Assembly (NCBI RefSeq): GCF_902362185.1
Contig: NC_044507.1
Span: 15,653,044 to 15,717,043, forward strand
Direction: 5' to 3'
DNA from: Chanos chanos
Taxonomy: Eukaryota; Chordata; Actinopteri; Gonorynchiformes; Chanidae
Length of the DNA: 64,000 bases
Shown here: piece after piece, positions 34,910 to 47,021 of the stretch
How the letters are laid out: the number at the start of each line of letters is the position of its first letter
Numbering within the stretch: position 1 is the first letter of the stretch
Notes under the pieces: generated by a model
Database searches by the model: none
What the model was told of the DNA's origin: nothing
The model's input: only the letters and a program-made list of their open reading frames with translations
Program-made: the position numbers and the translations under genes

Positions 34910-35707
34910 CTGTACAGAGACAGAAATTTATATCAGAAAACAATTATTCAGAGTTGGACTCAAATTTAAATGAATCAGAATGTAAATTAAAATCACTGCC
35001 ATCCTATCTGCAAAAAGCAATTTCTTTGACTGGACAGAGATAAACATTGACTGTAACTGTTAAGTCACTGAATTCATAAATGAAAAAAGATAGTTTCATA
35101 TATTGTGTAGAGATAAACAATGAGTGTATTTTGAAAAATCAGACTTGAAACAGCTTCAGCTGCACATAGTTAACAGGTATACATTAGGAAAAGTAATATA
35201 TAAGATTTCACACCAGTAAATCTGCTATTATAGAATGATGTTCTTGCCGTTGAACCACAGAATACTGAGAAATCAAATGGTGCAAAACAACACAGTCTTC
35301 TTCACAATAGATCTGTTTGATTTTTTTAACAACTTTGTTAAGTACACGATAGAAATTTTTCTTCTCCTGATTTTACTACCGCTATTCTGGACAATACAAT
35401 GACACTACTATTATGACACAACAATTTCAGTGTTTTTGACCTTCAAACGTATAAAATCTCATTCCCAAATTTTCATAATGAAATGCTACTTCAAAACTTA
35501 AATGTAACATGCTTAAGCAAATCAAGAGCTCCAACATGTCTCGACAATTTCAAACATGTCTGCAACAGTAAGATTATTTTATAAAGTACAGTTCAGCTCA
35601 ATTCAATTAGCTGCTGGAATTATATTTTATTAAATATTATTGAATCATCATGAGAATTCCAGGTACTGAAACTGTTGTTGGAAAAAGATTAAAAAAGTAT
35701 TTCTTAC

Positions 35708-35741
35708 CAGTGACGATGAGTTTTGTTCCTTGGCCGAATAC
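35708..35741 (-). CDS. J3 segment, intact
   Basis: VFGQGTKLIVT with donor GTAAGAAA. 23-RSS: heptamer 35742-35748, 23-bp spacer, nonamer 35772-35780. Phase matches C3. Confidence 0.93.
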
Positions 35742-36029
35742 CACAGTGACTCACTTCATATCTTCACTCGTACAAAAACCTCCCCAGTTACAGAGGAGTG
35801 AAGAGGAGTGAAAGTGAAACTTCTGCCTCACTTCAGCTGATCACTTTCTCCTCTGCTGTCCATGATCCACACAGAGTAGACCTTCTTTTACTCTTCTCTT
35901 ACATGTCATTAAAGTACAGAATCCAAGTCTTTGTTGTTGTTGGTGCCTCATTTTCTCCTCACATTGGATGTGTGACAACTATGTCATTCTAAATAACTGA
36001 GAAATGGTTGTTATTTTACTCAACAAGAC

Positions 36030-36474
36030 ACATACTGAGATGCCATATGTATTGCTTTGCAAAATCTCCCTGTTCCACCTTACCACTGACCAGAGTAGGT
36101 TCCATAAGAGATCCTTTTGTTCAAAATTTTGTTTGGGGAGAGCGTTTGACTCATAGTTCAGAGATCTCCAGCCATGTTAAACCCTGAATATGTACATAGA
36201 AAGTTTTCCTTGCAAGCGTCCATACAACTGACCTCAGATAACATGACAATTATAGGGTACTGTGTCCTTATTTGTGACAGTGAGATCTAAAGGTGTCTTT
36301 ATGACCATCCTCTGACATAACAACTATAAATAGAGTGTTAAAAACCAAATTCAACAGCCCCCACATATTAATAATTATCTCCATTCACACCAGTGTACTG
36401 CATGCAGGTTTCTTCTTTGGATGTATGATGACATGAAAAGCCATGCCCCAAAGAGATGATGGAATAAAAAGCAT
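36030..36474 (-). pseudogene. Ancient V remnant with leader (cluster 3)
   Basis: The leader region starts at 36474 and the decayed FR1-FR3 sequence lies between about 36,050 and 36,320 (TCAGAGATCTCCAGCC at the CDR2 position). It is the same old family as at 60 kb, which it resembles most. Confidence 0.5.
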
Positions 36475-36806
36475 ATGGAAAGAAAAGAAAATGTGTGAAA
36501 GTGTGCACAAGATCGACATACTGAGTGTGGCTACCCACTATTTACAACATCTTTTAAAACTTGCATAAAAATGGAGTAATATATTAGTGTTTGAGATAAA
36601 TTTAATCCAGTTGTAATTCAACATTCATGAGTATTAGTAATGATTAATGGACAGACTATATTTCATTCTTTACAGCTGTATTTTTTTTTTCTGAGGTAAG
36701 GGCACCACAGCTGATTTTAGCATTTTCTTCAGCAACAAAGTCGACTGAAGAAGCAGAAGTGAATGTGAGCAGTGAGGAGGTTTTTGTCATGGTGTGAATC
36801 ACTGTG

Positions 36807-37260
36807 ATACGTTCTCTTTAGCAGAGCTGTCCCATGTCTGACAGTAATACACTGCAGAGTCTCCCACCTCCACATTATTAATGATCAGACTGTAATCCGT
36901 TTGGGATGAGTGTTTTGTTGTGAATTTAGGAGAGGAGAAGCCAGAGCCGTAGAGAGGAGAGCTCCAGCTATGACGGAATCTTATCACATGCTGAGGAACT
37001 GATCCTGGAACCTGTTTGTACCAATGTGCAGCACTATCAGTAACAGTCCCCAGATTACAGTCCATAGTGACCATCTGTCCTTTACTCACTGTGAGAACAG
37101 GAGGTTTCTGTGTCACCACAATCACACCACTGACACCTAAACATCAAATCAGACATACAGTCTTCATTAAAGATCATTCACTCATCAAATACATACAAAG
37201 ATCTTTCAGAGAATTCTTACATGACAGAGCAGTGATGAGAGTACAGAGAGTCTCCAGCAT
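36807..37260 (-). CDS. V9 light chain variable gene, intact
   Basis: The leader is 37260-37221 (MLETLCTLITALS) and the V exon is 37136-36807. CDR1 is TVTDSAAH and CDR2 lies in RFRHSWSSPLYG, with TTK for TSK in FR3. Perfect 12-RSS: heptamer 36800-36806, nonamer 36779-36787. It is the V immediately 5' of the intact J3-C3. Confidence 0.94.
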
Positions 37261-38447
37261 GTTGTCAGTGTGTGGAGCGAATGGATCCTCCAGTTGAGTT
37301 TGAATGTGAGGAGAGGAGAGAGTGACAAAGCCTTTCTTAAAGAAGCAAAACATGATGTGGGAGGGGCTTTGTCAAACAGCCCCAGTAGATGACTGAAGTC
37401 CACATGTGAATCATAATTCAGAACACATTGGCTTAAACAGCAACATTAGTTTCAAACTGCACATAATAATGCACTGCTAAAATCTTGTCTCTTGAGGTGT
37501 GACATCTGAAATGGCACCCATTACCAGGCCATTGAAGCAATCAACAACCAAACAGTTAAATTTCTTCACTTAAACAGCAAGATTAGTTTCAAACTACACA
37601 TATTCACTGTTAAAAACATTGTTGAGAGTTTAAATATCACATAGTGTATAGGGAAAGACATACCAGTAACTATGCTGAGATTCCACAAATATACTGTACA
37701 TACTTAAAATGTTTGGTTGTACTGACAAAGTGTCATGAACTGAAGCTGACTCTGGATGCATGTGTGCATTGCTCAGTTTATTGAAGCAAAACGGGGTGTA
37801 ACAAAAGACTTTTTGAAAGTTTCTTGACATAGGATTCAGGATTCTCAACTCAGTATTCACAACACATTAATGACACAAATCCACAGCAAAACCAAGGGAA
37901 AACTCAGAGTATTTATAAAAACAAAACAGGACTAGATAAACTGAACCAAATGCAACTAATGTTACTAAGATTAACTAAGGGAAGTGCGCATCTAACAAAA
38001 TGAGCAGCAGAGAGGGGAGAGGAGAATGAGGGCCTGACATAGTTCATAACATCTTATTAAAGTGAGAAAGCAGAGCTAGACATGCCAATCTTCATTTCTA
38101 ATACTTTAGAGAATAACTCTGAATCCTGAACTCTGAATCTTGATTTTAAAGTTACCAAAATCCAGTCCTAAAAAGCAATGTATCAGTGTAAGAAAGAAAG
38201 TCTGTGTCAAATATAAGTAAGTTCCAATTTCTTTGCTGATCATTCAGAGAGGAAATAGCATTGTGAAATGGACTGAGTGGGTAAGGATTGGGGAAAGTTA
38301 GTTGTTCCACGTTAATTACACTTCTATGCCTTTCAAGAGATAGCCCTTTATTTTTATAGCAGCAGTTCTTGTCTTCTCTCAGTTTGACTGAAAGCAGAGA
38401 TGACTGTGAGCAGTGAGGAGGTTTTTGTCATGGTGTGAATCACTGTG

Positions 38448-38780
38448 ATACTGAGTCCTCAACAGAGTCATCCCATGTCTCACAGTAATACACTGTAGAG
38501 TCTCCCACCTCCACATTATTGATTATTAACTGATAGTAACTGGATGATTGGGCTTTAGATGTGAATCAGCTGGAGGGAAAATTCTCTCCATATTTATCAG
38601 GGGCACTGTGAGAGGGATACAGTCTCAACACAAACTCTGGACTCTCTGGATGAACCTGTTTGTGCCAACTAACATGATAACCTTCATCCTTTGCAATGTT
38701 ACAGTTCAGAGTGGCAGTGCTCCCCTGAGTTAATGTTAGTCCTGGAGGTCCCTGTGCCAGAACTTTCTGACATGTGATGC
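38448..38780 (-). pseudogene. V10 pseudogene (GLTLTQG subfamily)
   Basis: A divergent V subfamily: ITCQKVLAQGPPGLTLTQG in FR1, SWHKQVHPESPEFVL in FR2 and GENFPSS in FR3. Its relative V17 lies at 51.6 kb. The RSS is perfect (heptamer 38441-38447, nonamer 38420-38428). One nonsense codon replaces the Arg of SSRFTS, and no leader exon is recognisable upstream. The CDR3 start is CETWDDSVEDSV. Confidence 0.85.
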
Positions 38781-40757
38781 CTGCAAAGGGGAAACAATCA
38801 TGAACAACCATTCACAGAACATTACTTGTTTGAGATCTTTAAATAATACAAAAACTCTCAACAATTTGTAACTGCAGGCTTGCATTGGCTATCGGGGGAG
38901 GTGCGACCTCTCCTGGAGGGCCACTGGCTGGCATTGGTTGGCTGCAAAACTATATGGGACCTTATTAAATTCAAATTTACACTTTTGTTATTACAATTTG
39001 TATTTTTAATCTTTTCTATTGCTGCATATACTACATTTAATGCTAAATATTTTGGGGGAAAAATGAATTTCTACATGATCTTTTGGACCTCTCACGTCAT
39101 CATTATGTTCCAGTTAGCGAACGCATGCATTTTGGGATCGGGAAGCTCTTTCAGAACACACATAAGTCATTGGAAGTGCAAGATATGTACTGCGCATGCG
39201 TGCGTTTATGGTCAGGGTTATGGTTAGGGTTAGTCGCCTTTTGTGCAAGTGCACACATGTACAGAACGGATTAGGCAGCCAGGACGGATTGGGCATATTA
39301 GCTATATACAGGACAAAAATTCGACTGCAAAAAACGGAAAGGAGGGGCTGAAAAAATAAGACTAAAACGAAAAAACAAAAAAAACCCTTGGAGATTGATG
39401 CACTAAATTGTGCTTAACTGGCAGACATGAGAACATGTTACTTTAAAGAAAATGTACTTAACATAAAAAAATTACTCTAATCCATAAATCGCAGAAGTAT
39501 GGAGGATTACATGCCGTTTGTACTTCTCGTAGTCTGATCTTGAATAATTTTTCAGAAACCATGTCATTCGAAATGCTGTGACAGAGGTAGAAAACTCTCC
39601 ATTATGTTGCGAAAATTATTCTCTCTGTACAGGATAGAATAAACAGAACTATTCAAAGCAAAACTAACATATATCTACAATGCAACATTTAGTCATCTTT
39701 ATGACTACTAAACACCTTCACAGTGTGCACAGGGATATCACAATGCATGCTGGAGAAAGACCGGTCACAGTACTTTGGTGAGAGTACACCTGATATTGAC
39801 TGAACAGGGACACAGGTGTAGAAAGTGTTCGTTGTTTTGTTCTTCTGTAAGGTTCTGAAACTTTCACTCTTAATGTGAAACCCACATTAAACTCTAAACT
39901 CACACTCAATTGATTGACCAGTGGGTAACGCGAGTCTGCAGTGTTCAGGTTAACATACCGTTCACTACTTTGACGCTGTTTTCTTAGAAGCAAGGGGCTA
40001 TTTTTGTACCAACGTTTCTCAATCAGAGCCGCATGGCTTACCACTTATCACTTTTCGCAAACTTGCTTCTTTAGCTACTATAAGCCACTCTTCTCTTCAA
40101 GTGCGCTCAGCTGCCCCAACTGGTCAAACAGCGTAACTGTATGTAAATCTAGCTTACATGTGGAAAAAAAATGAACAATGCAGTGGTGCTGCAGGTGAAT
40201 AGAATGCACTCTATATGACTAGTATGTAATGTGACAACATTTCAGTTTGTTGCAGGTCCTACATAAGCAGTTGCGGATTTAGGTATGGGTGACATGGGAA
40301 GCCGCCCAGGGCAGCATCTTGCCGGGGGCGGCACAGAACGCCCCCACAAAAAATCGGTATGGTTACATTCGCGCGATTGGTTTTCTATTGCTCATTTGCA
40401 TGTCGCATCACGACACGTGAAGTGATATCAAGTCAATGTGAGGGTCAGTTCAAGTTGTCCAAGTGGGCGCCCTGATTCTAGTTTGTTAGCTAGGCAGGTT
40501 ACTGCCTTAGTAGTACGAGATGGAGGAGGAGGAGGGGGGCAGGGGTAGGTTGGCCTCAGGTCTGATCTGTTATGATGGCATCTATAGCATGAGGGTAAGA
40601 CATGATTTTCTTCTTCTTATGTGTGTCTTAACATGCTGCTATACACGGAGAATAACTTTATTTGATGGTGGTTTATTATTGGGCTTTTATTCTGCAATGA
40701 TATGTGAAAGCACGCAATATATTATTATAATTTGGCTATCCTGTCAAATTACAATAA
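38781..40757. other. Repeat-rich intergenic stretch
   Basis: No V, J or C segment. It contains short GGGTTA-like units near 39,219-39,233 and part of a common fish dispersed repeat near 40,270-40,560. Open frames up to 115 codons have no recognisable features. Confidence 0.5.
40270..40560. repeat. Dispersed fish repeat (GCCGCCCAGGGCAGCATCTT type)
   Basis: The phrase GATTTAGGTATGGGTGACAT followed by GGGAAGCCGCCCAGGGC is one I associate with non-autonomous hAT-like elements common in fish genomes. The ends were not resolved. Confidence 0.4.
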
Positions 40758-41040
40758 TATATAGTAATACACTATAGAGTCTCCCACCTCCACATTATTA
40801 ATAATCAGACTGTAATCTATTTTAGATGATTTTGTTGATGTATATTTAGGTGAAGAAAACCTAGATCCATACTATGCAGATCTCCAGTCCTGGTAAAAGC
40901 GTATGTGAACTGAAACCTGTTTGTACCAGTTGGCACTGGCATCATCATCCCCTTTCAACATTACACTGAAATGTGACTGTGTCCCCCTTGTTTACAGTGA
41001 GGACTGTAGGTGCCTGTGTTATGACCACTTTAATTTGTAC
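40758..41040 (-). pseudogene. V11 pseudogene, divergent subfamily, no RSS
   Basis: FR1 reads VITQAPTVLTVNKGDTVTFQC. A frameshift with stops follows in CDR1. SAYYG-like CDR2 and YSLIINNVEVGDS in FR3 are still recognisable. The 3' end stops at the second-Cys region without heptamer or nonamer. V19 at 57.05 kb is from the same subfamily. Confidence 0.75.
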
Positions 41041-41763
41041 TATTTTTACCTCCTGACCACTTCCATCTGTAAAGAAATGTAGAGATACGGTTAACATAAT
41101 CGGAGCATTTAAATGTTTCGTTTAAGTATGAAAAGCAAAAACACAACTACATGATAAATGTTTCATATTAGTAGCGTGTTATCAGTATGTGGTGTGAGAT
41201 CCTTTTGGTCTTTAGCTGAAAAGTGAACAGTGTGAGGGTTGTTGGGGAGAAACTGAAGGAGAAGTTTTAAGGGGAAAATTAGGAGATGATAGAGACGGAG
41301 CTTCTCAGAGAGCCAATCAAACAATTTGCATCTAACAATTAAAGCGGTAAAAACAAAACAAAGCAAAACAAGACAAAACAAAACAAATAAGTTCACACAG
41401 ATATGGAATGCCATTCGAAATTTGAAAGAATGCATGAGCACTGATGCTGAACAAGCTTTCTGAGAAAAGGGAGAGGGGTTCATCTTCAGGATTAAGATTT
41501 TGTTAGTTGATGTATCAAAATGAAAATAGGTGTTCTTAATTACTGGGAGTAACTGAAATACATACATCAGAATAACAACTGCTAGTCTCAAGGTAAGCTC
41601 AGGTATCAGGAAGAGTTACCAAAATGTATTTATTGAAACAATTTTTCACACCCTACTTATTAAAAAAAAAGATAAGTAAAACTAAAGATACCAATTTGCA
41701 TTTTTAAAAATGTTTTACAAAGTACCTGTTTACCCCTAAATTTAAAACTAGATTTTGTGTAAC

Positions 41764-42132
41764 TGTCACACTGGTGGAGTGGTGCAGGACCCAAGCGCAA
41801 AACACGAAGGTTGTGGTGACAAAAAGAAGGACTTTACTTGCAAAATGAAGATAAAAATACAGGTGCAAACTGGAACAAAACCGATGACAAAAAGATGCAG
41901 CCTAACAGTGTGCACAAACACAAACAACGATAGACAAAGGACAGGTGAAACACAAGGGCTTAAATACAAGAGGAAAACTAAACAGGGCAAACATGAATGG
42001 ATAAACTTAACAAGGGGGGAACGAGGTTAATAAATACAACAAACAGGATCAGGTGAGGGGTGGAAACACACAAGGAACAGGAGCACAAGCCATTTCAAAC
42101 TAAAAGTCTAAAATGAGGTGCAGGCCGTGACA
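41764..42132. mobile_element. Non-autonomous DNA element, about 369 bp
   Basis: It is bounded by TGTCAC at the left end and GTGACA at the right. The paralogous sequence near 30,115-30,130 lacks it (TTTTGTGTAATGTTT uninterrupted), which gives an empty-site comparison and a likely short GTAA target duplication. No coding capacity is seen. The phrase GGTGGAGTGGTGCAGGACCC is typical of dispersed fish repeats. Confidence 0.75.
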
Positions 42133-42526
42133 GTAATGTTTCTAGCAGGTTATAAAATTCCAGCACAATCAAGAAAATTGTCAGAGGCCTGCATCAGCAA
42201 GACATCCAACAGTACCAACTGGGTTGGGTCAAGATTTCAGTCTTGATTCTCTTCACACATAGATCCAAAATAGCAGGAGAAGTTTCCTGTATCCATCAGA
42301 TGCTTGGACATATTGAGCACATTCAAAAAATATCTCAAAAAATACCTCTTGTGGAATGGACTGAGTGAGTAACAGTCAGAGAAAGTGAATCTCTCAGAGT
42401 AACATGTCCTTCCTGAGAGAACCATCTATTTTTATAGAAGCAGTCGGTTGTCTTCACCGAGGTCGACCGAAAGCAGAAGTGAATGTGAGCAGTGAGGAGG
42501 TTTTTGTCGTGGTGTGAATCACTGTG

Positions 42527-43012
42527 ATACGTACTCTTTAGCAGAGCTGTCCCATGTCTGACAGTAATACACTGCAGAGTCTCCCACCTCCACATTATTA
42601 ATGATCAGACTGTAATCTGTTTGGGATGAGTGCTTTGACGTGAATTTAGGAGAGGAGAAGCCCGAGCCATATTCAGGAGAGCTCCAACCATGATAATTTC
42701 TTAACACATACTGAGGAACTGATCCTGGAACCTGTTTATACCAACGTGCACTCTCATCAGTAACAGCCCCCAGATTACAGTCCATAGTGACCATCTGTCC
42801 TTTACTCACTGTAAGAACAGGAGGCTTCTGTGTCACCACAGTCACATCACTGAGAAGATAACATGGGTATTATATGAGGATGTAACATTAAAGACTGCTT
42901 TAATAGCTTACACTTCTACTTTGGCATACAGAGCTTAACTAATGAAATATTAAAGATTTGATCACATCTTACACGTCAAAGCAGTGACCAGAGTGCAGAG
43001 TGTTCCCAACAT
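42527..43012 (-). pseudogene. V12 variable gene, leader splice out of frame
   Basis: The leader is 43012-42973 (MLGTLCTLVTALT) and the open V body has canonical cysteines and YYCQTWDSSAKEYV. The RSS is perfect: heptamer 42520-42526, nonamer 42499-42507. At the start of the V exon 7 nt are missing relative to its relatives (TCAGTGATGTGACTG for TCAGGTGTCAGTGG...). Splicing the leader to the remaining AG therefore shifts frame. Probably non-functional despite the long open frame. Confidence 0.8.
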
Positions 43013-43321
43013 TATGGTAGAATGTGGTCTAAAGAGCTCTTACTGTCCTGTTGAGAGAAGATCAGTATTGAAGAATGAGGAGAGGAGAGACAGCACCATT
43101 GTCCTATAAGAGACATATCGGGATATCCAGAGGGAGGAGCATTAAAAATGTGCCAATCAGAACATCACATTTGTCAACATGCCTGACTATGAAATTGCAC
43201 CTTCAAATATATTCAGTCTAATAGTTCCTGTCACAAAAATTGTGACTGATGTGCAGTATTTTGTCTAAAAACATTCATATTCAATTTTTTTATTAATCAA
43301 GAAGTAAGCTGAGTTCCTTAG

Positions 43322-43472
43322 CTCTCCTCAGAGTCACAGGACCATGACCAGACAGGGTGTTTCCCTGTTCATCCTTAGAGAGAAACAATAACCTCATCGT
43401 TTACATACAGCTAACATTACTCTGATCAACCTGCAGGTGCATCCTGGGTAAGAGAGGATCTGGCATGCAGAT
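43322..43472 (-). promoter_or_regulatory. Conserved 3' block B4, fused to an orphan J
   Basis: A partial copy; the first about 15 bp at low coordinate are missing. E-box and octamer-like motifs are retained. It is joined to J sequence at the same GATGAG position as B2, so both derive from one deletion later duplicated. Confidence 0.55.
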
Positions 43473-43496
43473 GAGTTTTGTTCCATGGCCGAATAC
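43470..43496 (-). pseudogene. Orphan J remnant 2 (no C exon)
   Basis: V-F-G-H-G-T-K-L-I, then the 3' block. The heptamer (43497-43503) and 23-bp spacer are kept, but the nonamer position reads ATAAAGAGC on the + strand instead of ACAAAAACC, so recombination should be poor. Confidence 0.85.
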
Positions 43497-43785
43497 CACA
43501 GTGACTCACTTCATATCTTCACTCGTATAAAGAGCTCCCCAGTTACAGATAGAAGAGGACTGAAACTGAAACTTCTGCTTCACTTCAGCTGATCACATTC
43601 TCCTCTGCTGTCCATGATCCACACAGAGACATCAAACTCCAATAGACCCTCTTTTACTCTTCTCTTACATGTCATTAATGGATTCAGAATCCCAGTCTGT
43701 GTTGTATGCCTCATTTTTTTTTCTCACATTGTGGACGTGTAGAATGACTTGATATATGAGTATATGGAGATGTTACTGATATTAA

Positions 43786-43965
43786 TCATTCTGACTCTTT
43801 AACGTAGCCATCAGGTGTGTGATTATATTTGACAACAGCATCTCCTACATCCACCTTACTGATTATGAGCTTGTAATAAGTTTGAGATATTTTTGTGGCG
43901 TTTGTGAAGGAAAGAAAAATGATTCCTACTTCAGAGACCTCTATCCTTGACAGAATTGTAAACGT

Positions 43966-44019
<54 letters not shown>

Positions 44020-44200
44020 CGTTTTCCTTTCACATAACTGAACAGGGACTGCATCATCTCAAAAATCACATTTGTGAATGTGTGCCCTTTTTTCAATGTG
44101 AGTCCTGTATGTGTGTGTGAGACCACAACTTTGATCTTTTGTTGTGAAGCTGATAACACAAAGGAAGCAGAAACTAATTCAGCTATTTGCACACCTAATA
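43786..44200 (-). pseudogene. Ancient V remnant split by a CA microsatellite
   Basis: FR1 is seen as VVVSHTHTGLTLKKGHT. FR3 is seen as YYKLIISKVDVGDAVVKYNHTPDGYVKES. Between them a (CA)n run of about 50 bp (43969-44017) lies in the FR2/CDR2 region. The order of V-domain parts on the - strand is preserved. A relative lies at 51.1-51.4 kb. Confidence 0.65.
43969..44017. repeat. (CA)n microsatellite within V remnant
   Basis: Pure CA run, read directly. In the relative at 51,250 the same place has only about seven CA units, so it is a hypervariable site. Confidence 0.96.
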
Positions 44201-44336
44201 TATACACTGTGAGACAGTTTTGAGATGTTGATTATGTAATTCTCTTTGTCATGGAATCTCTGTTGTGAAGTGGACTGAAGAAGCAGAAGTGAATGTGAGC
44301 AGTGAGGAGGTTTTTGTCATGGTGTGAATCACTGTG

Positions 44337-44847
44337 ATACCCACTCCTGAGCAGAGCCGTCCCAGGTGTTACAGTAATACACTGCAGAGTCTCCCACCTC
44401 CACATTATTAATGATCAGACTGTAATCTGATTGGGATGAGTGCTTTGATGTGAATTTAGAAGAGGAGAAGCCAGAGCCATAATAAGGAGAGCCCCAGCCA
44501 TGACGAAATCTTATCACATGCTGAGTTACTGATCCTGGAACCTGTTTATACCACGCTGCATGATAATTAGTAACAGTCCCCAGATTACAGTCCATAGTGA
44601 CTGTCTGTCCTTTAGTCACTGTGAGAACAGGAGGCTTCTGTGTAACCACAGTCACACCACTGACACCTGAAAAGATAAGAGTGCTTTCATTAGTATTATT
44701 TTTAACATTTACAAAGACTGATTTGAAGCCGCAAATATGTTTTTTTCTTTGGTTGTTTGTAATGTTTACTGACAAAACTGAATTTCAAAAAGTTGAATTT
44801 ACCTTACATGACACAGTGCTGAAAAGAGTGAGGAGTGTCCCCAACAT
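44337..44847 (-). CDS. V13 light chain variable gene, intact
   Basis: The leader is 44847-44808 (MLGTLLTLFSTVS, a distinct leader class) and the V exon is 44666-44337. CDR1 is TVTNYHAA as in V3; CDR2 lies in RFRHGWGSPYYG; CDR3 starts NTWDGSAQEWV. Perfect 12-RSS: heptamer 44330-44336, nonamer 44309-44317. The nearest J downstream is the orphan J without C. A productive join would need J3-C3 or J2-C2 further along. Confidence 0.92.
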
Positions 44848-45281
44848 GTTGAGTGTGGTTCAAAGAGCTCTTTCTGTCCTATTTAGACAGGATTAATTTA
44901 CATTTGAGAATGAGGAGAAGACAGACAGCGGTATGGCCCTATAAGCAGCACATTCAGACATCCAGAGGGAGGAGCTATTAAAGTGTGCCCATCAAAATAT
45001 CATACATTTAAAAATGTTTGAATCTACCCTCATACCCTTAAGTAGAGTCAATCTAATATTTCTTCCATAAAGTTAGGGGAAAAGTCAATCAATTAATAAA
45101 TAAAAAATAAATAATTTGAGTCCATTAATACTGTCTAAGTTATTGTAATTTGTTGAACCAAGCAAAAACAAATTTTCTTGTCATTTACAGATCATTTATT
45201 GTGGTGAGTAATTTCTTCAACATCATCCATTCGATTTAATGGCTGTGAGTGAGAGAGTGATAAAATGTATATTAGTACTAA

Positions 45282-45455
45282 ATCATAATCTGCTCAAAGT
45301 CACAGGGCCATGTTCTGACTGGATGTGTCCCTGTTCATCCTGAGAGAGAAACAATAACCTCATCATTTACATACAGCTAAAATTACTCTGATCAACCTGC
45401 AGGTGCATCCTGGGTAAGAGAGGACCAGCCATGCGGATATAACAGACACCTCTCT
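45282..45455 (-). promoter_or_regulatory. Conserved 3' block B5 (putative enhancer) downstream of C4
   Basis: Copy of the repeated block about 530 bp 3' of C4, slightly more divergent at its low-coordinate end (AAATCATAATCTGC). E-box core CACCTGCAGG and ATGTAAAT are retained. Confidence 0.55.
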
Positions 45456-45979
45456 CGCAAATGAACTCAAAAAATCTCCTCTTTCAGGTCCTCCACCACC
45501 CTCTTATGGTCACTCACATAACTATAAGAGAAGAGCCCCCTTCACTTCAATGGTATTACATTGTCAAACTTTAATTTCATGGATTTTTTTTTTTTAATTT
45601 TTGTGCTTGTTGCTCAATGTGGCAGTGAAAAACATCCATGGCTGAAAGTAAAACAGAGTGTGTGGATCCTTTTCACAATCATCGCAATCGTGTTTATTGT
45701 TCTTTTTATTTCAGAAAAAGGAACTGACCCATAGTTAAGTATTAGTCATAAAAATCGACACAGTTAATTTGCGGAAATATTTGTTTATTTTGTATGAATT
45801 TCATTAAAACACAATGAAACACACAACACTTAGAGAAATCTGAAAAGAAATGTTATTTCAAATATTTCAAAGATGGAAAAAAATAAACCTTAAAGCATTG
45901 TTGAGCAAGTAATATTGTTTCTCCCTTAAGAAGAAACCAAAACAGAATCAGAAACATTTCTCATTTCATGTCACTGATT

Positions 45980-46302
45980 TCAGTTACTGCAGTCAGACTT
46001 CTTTATCTTCTTCTCAGAGGATTTGGATCCAACTGACATTTGACATGAAACCTCCTTGTCACTCTCCCACTCCGAGGTTGGAAGACTCAAATAACTGCTG
46101 ACTTTGAATTTCTGGTTGCTCTGTTTTTCAGCAGAACTGGTGAAAACTCCATCAGTGATTGATTTCCCACTCACTGTCCAACTGACATCAGCAAAACCCA
46201 CAGAGAGGTCATTAGCCACACAAACCAGAGTGACCTTTTCTGACTTCAGCTCCTCACTGGATGGAGGGAAGAGAGTGAGAACAGGAACTGGGAGGACAGA
46301 GT
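45980..46302 (-). CDS. Ig light chain constant exon C4
   Basis: A 323-nt open C1-set exon with acceptor CTGTACAG. It has V-P-V-L-T-L-F (PVPVL for PAPVL) and GKSIT for GKSVT. Cysteines, core Trp and SDCSN are retained. It forms a complete cluster with J4, V14 and the V genes upstream, and B5 lies downstream. Confidence 0.93.
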
Positions 46303-47021
46303 CTGTACAGAGACAGAAATAAAAAAAAAAAGATTTACAAAAATCAAATTTAAATCTTTTAAGAAGTCAATTAAAATCATTGACTTACTGCATTACTCTA
46401 AAGATCAGTTTCATTTAATGTATAGAGATAAACATTGACTGAATGTATTTGCCAAGATCAGACCGATAGTTTCTACTGCAGATCGTTAACATGTATACAG
46501 GAGGGAAGAACACAGCTCAGATTTCATATTATTTCATAATGTTTCATATTTCATGGAGAAATAATATTCTAGACCTCAGTCCTCAGAGTTCAAATGTCAT
46601 AAAACTGCAAAATCGTCCTGACAAGCAATTCTGTTCAGTGATTTTTTTTTTGTTTTGCAGTTGTCTAATCCAGATAATGTAAATGTGTTTTCATATAATT
46701 TTTACTACAAGTGTTCACAAAGCTTCTATGTAGTTTTAGATTTGAAATTCTGATCTTCACATTTATAAAATCTCATCTCCAAATATTGATAATGAAATAG
46801 TTAATCAAGGACTCCACAACAATGCAATACATTTTAGTTAATGAAGAGCTTTAACATGTCTCAGCAATATCAAACATGTCTGCAACAGAAGAATTCTTTC
46901 AAAAACTGCAGTTCAGCTCATATGAATTTAATGTTAAGAATGACCTTTATCTAAATGTTATGAAAGATTCATGAGAATTCTGGACACTGCTATTGTTAAA
47001 GAATAAAGAAAAGTTTCTTAC

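Noticed and set aside
39210-39240. GGTTAGGGTTA run as an interstitial telomere
   Set aside because: Only two or three imperfect units; too short to support a telomeric origin.
39718-40044. 108-codon - strand frame
   Set aside because: No recognisable motif and lies beside dispersed repeats; likely chance.
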